This document shows, piece by piece, positions 49,256 through 58,242 of a stretch of DNA of 64,000 bases. The stretch covers positions 141,299-205,298 of the forward strand of contig JBBREP010000001.1 of the NCBI GenBank assembly GCA_038202885.1, written 5' to 3'. How positions within the stretch are numbered: position 1 is the first letter of the stretch; each line of letters opens with the position of its first letter. Origin of the DNA: JBBREP01 sp038202885 (lineage in GTDB: Bacteria; Actinomycetota; Acidimicrobiia; IMCC26256; PALSA-610). Under the pieces are notes generated by a model. The model had not been told where the DNA came from, made no database searches, and saw only the letters and a program-made list of their open reading frames with translations. A program made the translations under genes and the position numbers.

Positions 49256-50917
49256 TTAGTGGGTGAGGATGGCGGCGGACCACGGGGCGAGGGTGAGCGC
49301 GCCGGTTGCCTTGTGGCCGTCGCGGGTGCGGTCGGTGGCGATGCTGATCGTGCCGCTCACACCGTCGATCGTGGCGTCGTCGTCGCCGAGATTCAACGCC
49401 ACCACCGTCGCCTCGCCGCGCTCCCACACCCAGAGGTGGTCACCGCTTGCCGCGTGGGTGCGATACGCGCCTCGTCGCAAGTCGGCCGACGCGCTCCGCA
49501 GCGCGATGAGGTCACGCGTGAGGTGCAGCATTGACGTCACGTCGGCGCGCTGGTCGGTGACGTTGCACACCGAATAGTTCCCATAGGGGAGCCACGGCTC
49601 CACGCCGGGCGCGCTAAAACCTGCCCCGGCGTCGGCGCTCCAGTGCATCGGCGTGCGCTCGTTGTCGCGGCCCATGCGGGCACCGAACATCTTGCCGACC
49701 GGATCGAGGATCTGCTCGGTTGGCACATCGGTGTCGGGCATGCCGATCTCGTCGCCGTAGTACAGGAATGGTGTGCCGCGCAGCCCCATCAGCATCACCA
49801 TCGCGGTGCGGGCTTTTCGCTCGTCGCCCTGGCACCACCGTGTCATCCAACGGTGATTGTCGTGGTTGCCGCCGGTCCACGTGGGCCAACCGACTGCCGG
49901 CAGGAGCTGCTCGGCGTTCTCGACCGCGGTTCGCAGTGCTGGCGCGTCGAACTCGGCGTGGAGCAGCATGAAGTTGAACGCGAGGTTCAGCTCGTCGCCC
50001 TTTCCGTAGAACGCGGCGAACGCGTTCGGGTCGAGCACGTAGGTTTCGCCCACGAGTATCGACGGCGGCGAGTACGACTCGGCGACGGCCCGCCACCGTC
50101 GCAGCACCTCGTGCACTTCGGGGCGGTTGGTGTTGAACTCGAAGCGCTGCCCGTACATCTTGGTGTACCAGTGGTCGGTGTCGTCGGTGGGCGGGTTGTC
50201 GCGCAACTCGCGGTCTTTGACGACGGCATGGCACACATCGATGCGAAAACCGGCGATGCCACGGTCGAACCAGAAGCGGTAGATGGCGTCGAATTCGTCG
50301 CGCACCCGATCGTCCCACCAGTTGAGGTCGGGTTGCGATGCGAGAAACTGATTCAGGTAGTACTGGCCGCTGGCCTCGTCGAACGTCCAGGCACTACGGC
50401 CGGGATTGAACGTGTTGACCCAGTTGTTGGGCGGGCCTCCGTCGGGGCCAGGATCGGCCCACACGTAGTAGTCACGGTGGTGCGAATCGCGCGAGGAACG
50501 AGCGTCGACGAACCATGCGTGGCGGTCGCTCGAGTGGTTCGGTACGAGGTCGAGCATCACGCGGATGCCCCGAGCGCCGGCCTCGCGCACGAGCTCGTCG
50601 AGATCTTCCAACGTGCCGAGCTCCGGGTGGACCGAGCAGTAATCGGCGACGTCGTAACCCCAGTCGTCGTTGGGTCCGTCGTTGATCGGGTTCAGCCAAA
50701 TCCCGTCGATACCGAGCCAGCCAAGATGGTCGAGCTTGCTCGTGATCCCGCGCAGATCACCCACGCCGTCACCGTTGCTGTCGGCGTAGGAGCGGGGGTA
50801 GATCTGGTAGAGCACGCCGTCGCGCCACCACACTCGGTCCCCGCCGGGGCCAGCGTCGTGTTCAGCATCGTGACCGCCGTGGGACCCGGTCGTTGTTGGG
50901 CTTTCAGCGGCGTTCAC
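49256..50917 (-). CDS. GH13-family alpha-glucosidase / trehalose-6-phosphate hydrolase-like enzyme
   Basis: A 553-aa glycoside hydrolase family 13 protein. RVWWRDGVLYQIYPRSYADSNG is the typical oligo-1,6-/alpha-glucosidase start. Catalytic residues are visible as Asp in GFRIDVCHAV, Glu in VGETYVLD and Asp in GGNHDNHRW, with the LDLVPNHSSDRHAWF calcium/second-region motif. The C-terminus is a small beta-domain. It would hydrolyse alpha-glucosidic bonds in maltose-like or isomaltose-like sugars in the cytoplasm; no signal peptide is seen. GTG 50917 has GGAG six bases upstream. The gene stands alone, with 55 bases to the ABC exporter gene. Confidence 0.92.
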   Translation of the reverse strand: MNAAESPTTTGSHGGHDAEHDAGPGGDRVWWRDGVLYQIYPRSYADSNGDGVGDLRGITSKLDHLGWLGIDGIWLNPINDGPNDDWGYDVADYCSVHPELGTLEDLDELVREAGARGIRVMLDLVPNHSSDRHAWFVDARSSRDSHHRDYYVWADPGPDGGPPNNWVNTFNPGRSAWTFDEASGQYYLNQFLASQPDLNWWDDRVRDEFDAIYRFWFDRGIAGFRIDVCHAVVKDRELRDNPPTDDTDHWYTKMYGQRFEFNTNRPEVHEVLRRWRAVAESYSPPSILVGETYVLDPNAFAAFYGKGDELNLAFNFMLLHAEFDAPALRTAVENAEQLLPAVGWPTWTGGNHDNHRWMTRWCQGDERKARTAMVMLMGLRGTPFLYYGDEIGMPDTDVPTEQILDPVGKMFGARMGRDNERTPMHWSADAGAGFSAPGVEPWLPYGNYSVCNVTDQRADVTSMLHLTRDLIALRSASADLRRGAYRTHAASGDHLWVWERGEATVVALNLGDDDATIDGVSGTISIATDRTRDGHKATGALTLAPWSAAILTH

Positions 50918-50971
50918 GGTGTGCTCCTGGGTGCGGCGGGTTCTGGCGCGGCACACTATCGAGGGCGTTGC

Positions 50972-53900
50972 TCAGTGCGCCGACGGCGCGACCGCTTCGC
51001 CACTGCTCGCGCGCCAGAGTCGCCCGTACACGCCGTCGAGCATCACGAGCGCGTCGTGCGTGCCGTCTTCGACGATGCGGCCGTCGTCGACCACGACGAT
51101 CCGATCCGCGAGGCGCGCTGTCTGCAAGCGGTGGGCGATCAGAATGGTCGTGCGTCCCTGCGCGGCGACGCCCATTGCTTCGGTGACGGCAGATTCGGTG
51201 TGGAGGTCGAGGTTCGACGTGGCCTCGTCGAGCAAGAGGATCCCCGGGTCGACGAGATGCGCGCGGGCCAGCGCGATGAGTTGGCGTTGGCCGCTCGAAA
51301 GCGAGCGACCTCGCTCGCTCACCGGCGTGTAGTAGCCGTGGGGCAACGTGGCGATGAATTCGTGCGCGCCGACGGCACGCGCCGCCGCTTCCACGTCGGC
51401 GTTCGAGGCATCGCGGCGCCCGTAGGCGATGTTGTCGCGGATCGTGCCCGCGAACAAGAACGCTTCCTGCGGCACGATCCCGAGGTGCGAGTGATACGCG
51501 ACGGGGTCGTAGTCGCGGACATCGACACCGTCGACGAGCACCGCACCCTCGCGCACGTCGTAGAAGCGGGCTACGAGCTTGAGGATTGTCGACTTGCCTG
51601 CTCCGGTCTCGCCTACGAGGGCGACCGATTCACCGGGAGGGATCACGAGCGACACGTTGCGCAGTGCGTCGTCGACGGTGCTTGGGTAGCGGAACGACAC
51701 GTCGCGTAACTCCACGTGCCCACGAAGCGAGGTCGGTCGTACACCGTCGTCGGGAGGCGGCACTGAGGAGGTCGTGGCAAGCAACTCGCCAATGCGATCG
51801 AGCGAGACGCGCGCCTGCTGCCACGCGTCGAACACCTGTGACAGTTGTTGAATTGGAGCGAAGAACAGATCGAGGAACAGCAAGAAGGCGATCAGCGCGC
51901 CGCTCGTAAGCGACCCGTGGGCAACGAACACACTGCCGGCACCGAGCACGATCACCGACGTCAGGTCGGACAGCATTTCTATGAACGGAAAGAAGATGGC
52001 GACCAGCCGCTGCGCGCTGAGCCGGGCATCGAGATAGCTGCGCGACACCTCCTCGAAGTCGGCTTCGTTGCGTTCCTCGCGCACGAAGGCCTGCGACACG
52101 CGCACGCCGGACAGGCCCTCCTGCAGGTTCGCGTTCACCACCGCGATGCGCTCGCGCGCCATTTCGTACGCGCGCGCCGATCGGCGTCGGAACCACAGCG
52201 TCGCGATGACGAGCGGCGGGAGCGCGGCGGACGTCACGAGCGCGAGCCGTGGGTTCATGACCGTGAGCGCGATACCGACACCCACGAAGGTCACGAAGTT
52301 CACGAGCGCGGTCACGAGGCCGTTCTGGAGGAGTTGCGACAGCGCGTCGATGTCGGTGGTCATGCGCGTCATGATGCGCCCGGCCATCTCGTGTTCGTAG
52401 TAGTCGACGCCGAGCCGTTGGAGCTGCGCGAACACCTTCACACGCAGCGCGAGCAACATCTTTTCGGAGGTGCGTCCCACCACGCGCTGCTCGCCCCACA
52501 TGATCCACCAGTCGAGCAACGTGACTACCAGGAACAGCGCCGCGACGACCCACAACACGCTGGTGTCGCGCGGGCGCACGCCCTGATCGATGGCGTGGCG
52601 GATGAACCCCGGTCCGGTGAGCGTCGCGACCGCGTCGAGCGCGACGAGGCCGAGGCCGATGGCCAGACCAACTCGGAATCGAGCGAGAAAACGCCCGAAG
52701 TTGAAGGCGGGGTCGGGCTGCGCTTCGGCGTCGAGGTCGACGCCGGAGTCGTCGTCGATCGGTTCGAGCGCCGCGACCTTGGCGAGCAACTCGGGTGTCG
52801 CCTCGAGTTGGCCCGCGAGTTGGCCCACGCCGCCACCGGCCAGGCCGCCCCGTCCGCCCATGCCGCCAGGCGGGCCGATCCGTGAGGGTGTCGGCATGTC
52901 GATGCCGCGGTAGACGAGCGCGAGATCGCTCGGGTCGGGCTCGCGCCACGCCGACGCGGTCGTGGCCCCCTCGGACCAGGCGTCGCCATTGGCGTGCCCA
53001 TTGCGCGGGTCGTCCTGCGCGCCGGGCACATCGCGCCCCTCGGCGTCGTCGCCGGGCCCCGAGAGCAATTGCCGGTACGCCGTGCAGCGCGTCCACAGCT
53101 CGTCGTGTGCGCCCATGTCGAGCACCTTGCCGTGGTCGACCACGACGATGCGATCGGCGAGTGCGAGCGTCGAACGACGGTGTGCGATCAGCAACGTGGT
53201 GCGGCCGGCAAGGAGACGGCGCAGGGTCGTGTGAATTTCTTCTTCCACCGATGCGTCGATCGACGACGTGGCGTCGTCGAGCACGAGCACCTTCGGGTCG
53301 CTGATGAGGGCGCGCGCGAGCGCGATGCGTTGGCGTTGCCCACCCGACAGCGTGAGCCCGTTCTCGCCGACGACCGTCGCGTACCCGTTCGGGAGCGCTT
53401 CGATGAACTCGTGTGCCTCAGCGGCGCGCGCGGCTGCCTCCACCGTTGCATCGTCGGCGCCGGATTTGCCGAACGCGATGTTGGCGCGGATCGTGTCGGA
53501 GAACAGGAAGCTCTCCTCGAACACAACGCCGATCTGGCGACGCAGGCTTTCGAGCGTGACGCTGCGGACGTCGATGCCGTCGATGCTCACCGTGCCGTGT
53601 TGCACGTCGTAGAAGCGGGGCAACAGCAGCGCGACGGTTGACTTGCCCGATCCCGATGCGCCCACGAGCGCCACCGTCTCGCCCGGGGCCACGGTGAGCG
53701 AGAAGCCGTCGAGCACGGGTTCGGTGCTTGTGTACCCGAACCGCACGGCGTCGAAGTGGAGTTCGCCGGTGACGGTGGCCAGCGTGCGCGCGTCGGGGCG
53801 ATCCTCGACGAGCGGGGTGCAATCGAGCAGATCGGCGATGCGCTCCACGCCCGCGCGTGCGAGCTGGCCGACGGTGAGCATCGCCGCGAGCATCCGCACG

Positions 53901-54820
53901 GGCGCGGCGAGGGCGACCATGTACGACGCGAACGCGAGGAACGTGCCGAGGCCGATCGAGTTGTGGATCGCCAGCATGCCGCCGATGAGGAGCCCGACCA
54001 CCTGGCCGAGGGCCGGGATGACCTGCAGCACCGGAGACAGCCGGGCCTGGACGTTCACGAGCCGGACCCGCGACCCGTAGAGCATCTCCGCGTCGTGCAT
54101 CAAGCGATCGAGCTGCTGCTGTTCCTGACCGAATCCCTTCACCACGCGTACGCCCGTCACCGATTCCTCGACGACGCCGGCGACTTCGCCGGTGCGTTGT
54201 TGTGCGTCCCAACTTGCAGGGAACACGGTGGTGCGCAACCGCAACGACGCGAAGAGCAGCAACGGCCCGACGGCGAGCAGCACGAGCGTGAGTAGCGGCG
54301 ACAGCGTGAGCATGATCACGATCGACACCACGAACATGATGATGTTGGCCATGCCGATCGGAAGGAACATCAACAGACCCTGTACGAGCCCGACATCCGA
54401 ACTCGCGCGCGACACGAGTTGGCCGGTCGACAGCTCGTCGTGGCTTTGGAAATCGAGTCGTTGGAGTTGCCGGAAGATCGCGGTGCGCAGGTCGTGCTGT
54501 ACGTCGAGCGAGATCCGCCCGCCGCGGTACCTGCGCACATAGGCGAGCACGAAACGGGCGATGCCGATGGCGGCGAGCACGCACAGCCACGGAGCGAGGC
54601 CCCGGCGATGGTGCAGGATCACGTCGTCGACGATCACCTTCTGCACGAGTGGTTCGAACGCCGCGATGGTGGTGCCGGCCACGGCGACGCCGAACGCGAC
54701 GGCGGCGTGTGCTTTGTGGGGCGCCATCCACGACACCAGCGTGCACACCCAGCCGCGTGTCTGCGCGGGCGGAGCTTCGGTGGCGGTGATCGATGTCTCG
54801 GTGCCGTCGCGCGGGGTCAT
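50972..54820 (-). CDS. fused double ABC exporter (TMD-NBD-TMD-NBD), Rv0194-like
   Basis: A single 1282-aa polypeptide containing two complete ABC half-exporters. NBD1 (about 340-590) has Walker A GASGSGKST and signature LSGGQRQR, but Walker B is VLVLDDATSSID, where the catalytic Glu is Asp. NBD2 (about 1040-1275) has GETGAGKST, LSSGQRQL and ILLLDEATSNLD with an intact Glu. A Gly-rich linker (PPGGMGGRGGLAGGGVG) joins the halves near 670. One degenerate and one full ATP site is the asymmetric pattern of heterodimeric exporters, here joined in one chain like mycobacterial Rv0194. It would expel drugs or lipids. ATG 54820 is the start, divergent from bioB. Confidence 0.9.
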   Translation of the reverse strand: MTPRDGTETSITATEAPPAQTRGWVCTLVSWMAPHKAHAAVAFGVAVAGTTIAAFEPLVQKVIVDDVILHHRRGLAPWLCVLAAIGIARFVLAYVRRYRGGRISLDVQHDLRTAIFRQLQRLDFQSHDELSTGQLVSRASSDVGLVQGLLMFLPIGMANIIMFVVSIVIMLTLSPLLTLVLLAVGPLLLFASLRLRTTVFPASWDAQQRTGEVAGVVEESVTGVRVVKGFGQEQQQLDRLMHDAEMLYGSRVRLVNVQARLSPVLQVIPALGQVVGLLIGGMLAIHNSIGLGTFLAFASYMVALAAPVRMLAAMLTVGQLARAGVERIADLLDCTPLVEDRPDARTLATVTGELHFDAVRFGYTSTEPVLDGFSLTVAPGETVALVGASGSGKSTVALLLPRFYDVQHGTVSIDGIDVRSVTLESLRRQIGVVFEESFLFSDTIRANIAFGKSGADDATVEAAARAAEAHEFIEALPNGYATVVGENGLTLSGGQRQRIALARALISDPKVLVLDDATSSIDASVEEEIHTTLRRLLAGRTTLLIAHRRSTLALADRIVVVDHGKVLDMGAHDELWTRCTAYRQLLSGPGDDAEGRDVPGAQDDPRNGHANGDAWSEGATTASAWREPDPSDLALVYRGIDMPTPSRIGPPGGMGGRGGLAGGGVGQLAGQLEATPELLAKVAALEPIDDDSGVDLDAEAQPDPAFNFGRFLARFRVGLAIGLGLVALDAVATLTGPGFIRHAIDQGVRPRDTSVLWVVAALFLVVTLLDWWIMWGEQRVVGRTSEKMLLALRVKVFAQLQRLGVDYYEHEMAGRIMTRMTTDIDALSQLLQNGLVTALVNFVTFVGVGIALTVMNPRLALVTSAALPPLVIATLWFRRRSARAYEMARERIAVVNANLQEGLSGVRVSQAFVREERNEADFEEVSRSYLDARLSAQRLVAIFFPFIEMLSDLTSVIVLGAGSVFVAHGSLTSGALIAFLLFLDLFFAPIQQLSQVFDAWQQARVSLDRIGELLATTSSVPPPDDGVRPTSLRGHVELRDVSFRYPSTVDDALRNVSLVIPPGESVALVGETGAGKSTILKLVARFYDVREGAVLVDGVDVRDYDPVAYHSHLGIVPQEAFLFAGTIRDNIAYGRRDASNADVEAAARAVGAHEFIATLPHGYYTPVSERGRSLSSGQRQLIALARAHLVDPGILLLDEATSNLDLHTESAVTEAMGVAAQGRTTILIAHRLQTARLADRIVVVDDGRIVEDGTHDALVMLDGVYGRLWRASSGEAVAPSAH

Positions 54821-54977
54821 CCGGCCTCTCGTCAGGACCCCATCAGCCAACCATCGTTGCGCCCGTGGCACCAAGCCGGGCGCGGCCCGGCACGCCCGAG
54901 GCGCGCCGCGGCACGGCTCGGTTATGGGGTCGGCCAGTAGCATCACCCGCGCTGTCCTACCGACGTCTGGAGTTCTC

Positions 54978-55973
54978 GTGACGACCGCGATCCGCTACGA
55001 CTGGAGCCGCGAGGAGATTCGCGAGCTGTTCGAGATGCCGCTGCTCGACCTCGTCTTTCGCGCCGCCCAGGTGCACCGCGAGCACCACGATCCGTCGAAG
55101 GTGCAGGTGAACCAGCTGATCTCGATCAAGACGGGTGGTTGCCCTGAGGATTGCGGCTACTGCTCGCAGTCAGTGCACAACCCATCGGGGATCAAGGCCA
55201 CACCGATGCTTGCGAACGACGATGTCGTTGCGACCGCGGCCCGCGCCAAAGAACAGGGTGTCACGCGCATCTGTCTTGGCGCGGCGTGGCGCGAGGTGAA
55301 GGACAACGCGCAGTTCGAGCGAGTGCTCGCCATGGTGCGCGACGTCTCCGACATGGGTCTCGAAGTGTGCACCACGCTCGGGATGCTGACCGCCGACCAG
55401 GCCCAGCGTCTCGAGGAGGCCGGGCTGTACGCCTACAACCACAATCTCGACACGTCCGAGGAGTTCTATTCCTCGATCATCACCACGCGCACCTACCAGG
55501 ACCGCCTCGACACCATCGCCAACGTGCGCACCACCAACATCACGTTGTGCTGCGGCGGCATCATCGGGATGGGCGAGACGGTCGAAGATCGCATCGGGAT
55601 GCTGCACACGCTGGCCACGCTCGACCCCCATCCGGAGTCGGTGCCGATCAACGTGCTGTCGAAGGTGCCCGGCACGCCGCTCGAACACGCGCCCGACGTC
55701 GCGATCGATGAGACGGTGCGCATGATCGCGGCGGCTCGGATCCTGATGCCCACATCGAGCGTGCGTATCGCGGCCGGGCGCCACCTGATGAGCTTTTCCG
55801 ATCAAGCGTTGTGCTTCCTCGCCGGCGCGAGCTCGTTCTTCACGAGCGAGCAGGGGATGATGCTCACCGAGGCCGTGCCGTGCGACGAGCCGGCCACCGA
55901 TCGGCTCCTGCTCGATGCGCTCGGGCTCGTGCCGCGCACGCTCGCGGCGCCATCACCGGCGCCAGCTGGCTGA
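54978..55973 (+). CDS. bioB: biotin synthase
   Basis: Radical-SAM enzyme that inserts sulfur into dethiobiotin to make biotin; 331 aa. The [4Fe-4S]/SAM motif is CPEDCGYCSQ, followed by KATPMLANDDVVATAARAKEQG. The second cluster ligands expected near ICLGAAWRE, CTTLGML and NITLCCGG (three Cys) are all present, together with the late RIAAGRH Arg that completes the [2Fe-2S] site. GTG 54978 has GGAG five bases upstream. It is divergent from the ABC exporter gene (158-base gap with no clear promoter elements). No other bio genes are in the window. Confidence 0.93.
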   Translation: MTTAIRYDWSREEIRELFEMPLLDLVFRAAQVHREHHDPSKVQVNQLISIKTGGCPEDCGYCSQSVHNPSGIKATPMLANDDVVATAARAKEQGVTRICLGAAWREVKDNAQFERVLAMVRDVSDMGLEVCTTLGMLTADQAQRLEEAGLYAYNHNLDTSEEFYSSIITTRTYQDRLDTIANVRTTNITLCCGGIIGMGETVEDRIGMLHTLATLDPHPESVPINVLSKVPGTPLEHAPDVAIDETVRMIAAARILMPTSSVRIAAGRHLMSFSDQALCFLAGASSFFTSEQGMMLTEAVPCDEPATDRLLLDALGLVPRTLAAPSPAPAG

Positions 55974-56048
55974 CCCTGCGCATCGCCGGTTCGCCGAGCC
56001 GGCGCGATCATGCACCTTCGAGCGTCGCGGGGCGCGTAGCGTTCGATC

Positions 56049-57023
56049 GTGCAACTTTTGCGACTCGGCCGGCGGGGGACCGAGCCTGGCGCTGAGCGTG
56101 CGGGCGAGCCGAGCCTCGTTCCTCCGGCGGTGCACTCCTCGTATCTCGAGCTCGGCGCCGTCGCCGAGCCCGATCGGCGAGTGCCGCCGTGGCCAATGAC
56201 TGCGCCCGTTGGCTACCTCGGGCAGCTGAGCGCGCAATGGCAAGCGCAGCAGCGTGCGTTGCGCCGCGACATCCGTCCCGAGGATGGGCACTGGTACCAC
56301 GAGTCGGCGTTGCCCGACGGCCGTCATGTACGCGGCGCGTGGAACCTGATCGATCGCGAACATGAGTATCTCGGCGGCGTCGAGGTTGCGGGCCGACGGG
56401 TGCTCGAACTTGGACCGGCGACGGGGCACTTGTCGGTCTGGCTCGAGATGCAGGGCGCCGACCTCGTCGTGTTCGACGCCGGACTCGACCACTGCATCGA
56501 TCTGTTGCCCTACGACGCCATCGATCTCGACGGGCCGCGCGCCGTAGCGATGCGTTTGATCGGTCAAGTGCAGAACAGTTGGTGGTGGCTCACCGGCCAA
56601 TGGGGCGTCGATGTCCCCGCCGTCTACGGCAACATCTACGACCTGCCGGGCGACCTCGGCGACTTCGACCTCTCGGTGTTCGCAGCCATCCTCCTGCACC
56701 TGCGCGACCCGTACGCTGCGCTGGCCCAGGTGGCGCGGCGTACCCGCGAACAGATCGTCGTCACCGACGCCGTTCCCGCCGGGCTCGTCGACTGGGACGC
56801 CGACTGGGCTGAGTTCAACCCCATCTTCGGCGACCAGTCGTCGTGGTGGCGTCTGTCGCCGCAACGGATCGTGCGCATGTTGGCCACGATGGGTTTCGCC
56901 GACGTCGAATTGCGGCGCCACGTGCAATACATCCGTCCGCGCCACGACGTCGATCTTGCCTTCGAACCGGTCCAGTTCTACAGCGTGGTCGCCACGCGGA
57001 CTGCGCCGGCCCTGCCCGAGTGA
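56049..57023 (+). CDS. class I SAM-dependent methyltransferase
   Basis: A 324-aa methyltransferase. SAM-binding motif I is RRVLELGPATGHLSVWLEM and post-I acidic loop VVFDAGLDH. Motif IV region is DLSVFAAILLHLRDPYAAL, and the WWRLSPQRIVRMLATMGFADVELR end fits the CmoB/DUF1698-like group that acts on tRNA or small molecules. The first 45 residues are variable. GTG 56049 is the probable start, though one cannot exclude later GTG codons. It lies 75 bases after bioB on the same strand; no functional link is evident. Confidence 0.82.
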   Translation: MQLLRLGRRGTEPGAERAGEPSLVPPAVHSSYLELGAVAEPDRRVPPWPMTAPVGYLGQLSAQWQAQQRALRRDIRPEDGHWYHESALPDGRHVRGAWNLIDREHEYLGGVEVAGRRVLELGPATGHLSVWLEMQGADLVVFDAGLDHCIDLLPYDAIDLDGPRAVAMRLIGQVQNSWWWLTGQWGVDVPAVYGNIYDLPGDLGDFDLSVFAAILLHLRDPYAALAQVARRTREQIVVTDAVPAGLVDWDADWAEFNPIFGDQSSWWRLSPQRIVRMLATMGFADVELRRHVQYIRPRHDVDLAFEPVQFYSVVATRTAPALPE

Positions 57024-57066
57024 ATCTGGCGGCCTCGTAGCGGCAACGCGCTCGTAGGCTGTGGCC

Positions 57067-57489
57067 ATGGATCTTGAAGCTGCGCTCGCCTTCGCCGGTC
57101 AACGTCACCAGGGTGTGCTCGTCACGCTGCGCCGTGACGGCCGGCCACAGCTTTCGAACATCATGTATGACGTCGGCGCCGACGGCATCATTCGTATCTC
57201 GGTCACGGCGGACCGCGCCAAGACGAAGAACCTGGCCCGCGATCCGCGCGCGTCGCTCTATGTAAGCAAGGACGACTTCTGGGCCTACGTCGTGATCGAT
57301 GGCACGGCCGAGCTCACACCGACCGCGACGGCGCCCGATGACGCGACCGTCGACGAACTCGTGGCGCTGTACCGCGCGTTGCAGGGCGAGCATTCCGACT
57401 GGGACGAGTACCGCGCGGCCATGGTCGCCGACCACCGTCTGGTGGTGCGGTTGCGCCCCGAACGCGCCTACGGCATGGCGCCCGCCTGA
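57067..57489 (+). CDS. PPOX-class F420/FMN-dependent oxidoreductase-like protein
   Basis: A 140-aa split-barrel flavin/F420-binding protein like Rv1155/Rv2074. The flavin/F420 phosphate-binding LVTLRRDGRPQLSNI strand-turn, RISVTADRAKTKNLARDPRASLYV with basic residues contacting the cofactor phosphate, and the Trp-Tyr containing SKDDFWAYVVIDG are visible. Such proteins reduce biliverdin or unsaturated compounds. It starts at ATG 57067 (GTG 57061 two codons upstream). It is the third rightward gene in the row bioB-methyltransferase-PPOX. Confidence 0.85.
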   Translation: MDLEAALAFAGQRHQGVLVTLRRDGRPQLSNIMYDVGADGIIRISVTADRAKTKNLARDPRASLYVSKDDFWAYVVIDGTAELTPTATAPDDATVDELVALYRALQGEHSDWDEYRAAMVADHRLVVRLRPERAYGMAPA

Positions 57490-57503
57490 CGCTCGTAGCG
57501 TGC

Positions 57504-58169
57504 TCAATCGACGACGAGGCCGAGTACTTGGTCGAGGCCGCGTGGCGCGACGGTGTGCAGGGGTGGGAACACCAGCGTGAGGATCCCGAGCGCGGCCGCG
57601 CCGCCGTCGTGCGAGGCCCGGTCGCCGACCATCAACGCCTCCGATGCCGACGCGTCAACGCCTTCCAGCGCCAACTCGAACATGCGTGGATGCGGCTTCT
57701 GCACGCCGTGTTCGAACGACAAGACGTACGCATCGAACAGACCGCCGGCGCCCTGGGCGGCGAGGTCGGCGCGCAGGTCGAAGTGGATGTCGCTCACGAG
57801 CGCGAGTGCCACACCGCTCTCGCGCAGCGCACGCAGCACGCCAATCGTGTCGGGGTAGAGCGGGTGGCATTCGGGTTCGAAATCGAGCGCATACAACGCC
57901 TCGGCGAGATCGGTGTCGAGGCCGGCGCGCGTGAAGAGCCGCATCGTTGCCTCCCGGTGAAACGGTGCCGCGCAATCGAGCTGTTGGTCGTCGGCGATCG
58001 AGTCGGGGTGTTGCTCGGCGTTGCGTAGCGCGGCGGCGATCGATGCGACGTCGCCGCTGGTCGGTGTCCGTCCGACGCGAGCGAGCGCCTGGCCGATCCA
58101 CCATTCATGCGGCGGATCGACTGCGATCGTCCCACGCCAATCAAACAGGACCGCACGGATGTCAGGCAC
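57504..58169 (-). CDS. HAD-superfamily hydrolase-like protein
   Basis: A 221-aa haloacid dehalogenase-fold protein. Motif I is LFDWRGTIA: the nucleophile Asp is present, but the usual second Asp (D-x-D) is Arg. Motif II Ser/Thr is in LALVSDIHFDL, motif III Lys in HGVQKPHPRMFEL and motif IV Asp in LMVGDRASHDGGAA. The Arg substitution of the general acid argues for weak or changed activity; it is seen in some actinobacterial HAD proteins. A phosphatase or beta-phosphoglucomutase-like role is possible. It is convergent with the PPOX gene. Confidence 0.82.
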   Translation of the reverse strand: MPDIRAVLFDWRGTIAVDPPHEWWIGQALARVGRTPTSGDVASIAAALRNAEQHPDSIADDQQLDCAAPFHREATMRLFTRAGLDTDLAEALYALDFEPECHPLYPDTIGVLRALRESGVALALVSDIHFDLRADLAAQGAGGLFDAYVLSFEHGVQKPHPRMFELALEGVDASASEALMVGDRASHDGGAAALGILTLVFPPLHTVAPRGLDQVLGLVVD

Positions 58170-58242
58170 GGCGGTCAGTCAACTCCACGCGGCGAACCCT
58201 GCGGCGTCTGCATTTCCGAGGCGGCCCGCAGCAGACACGGCG

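Noticed and set aside
49643..51709. 688-codon rightward frame across the GH13 and ABC genes
   Set aside because: It spans two unrelated leftward genes; long open frames on the opposite strand are expected at this GC content.
51845..52885. 346-codon rightward frame opposite the ABC exporter gene
   Set aside because: Antisense shadow of the exporter with Arg/Glu/His-rich sequence and no homology pattern.
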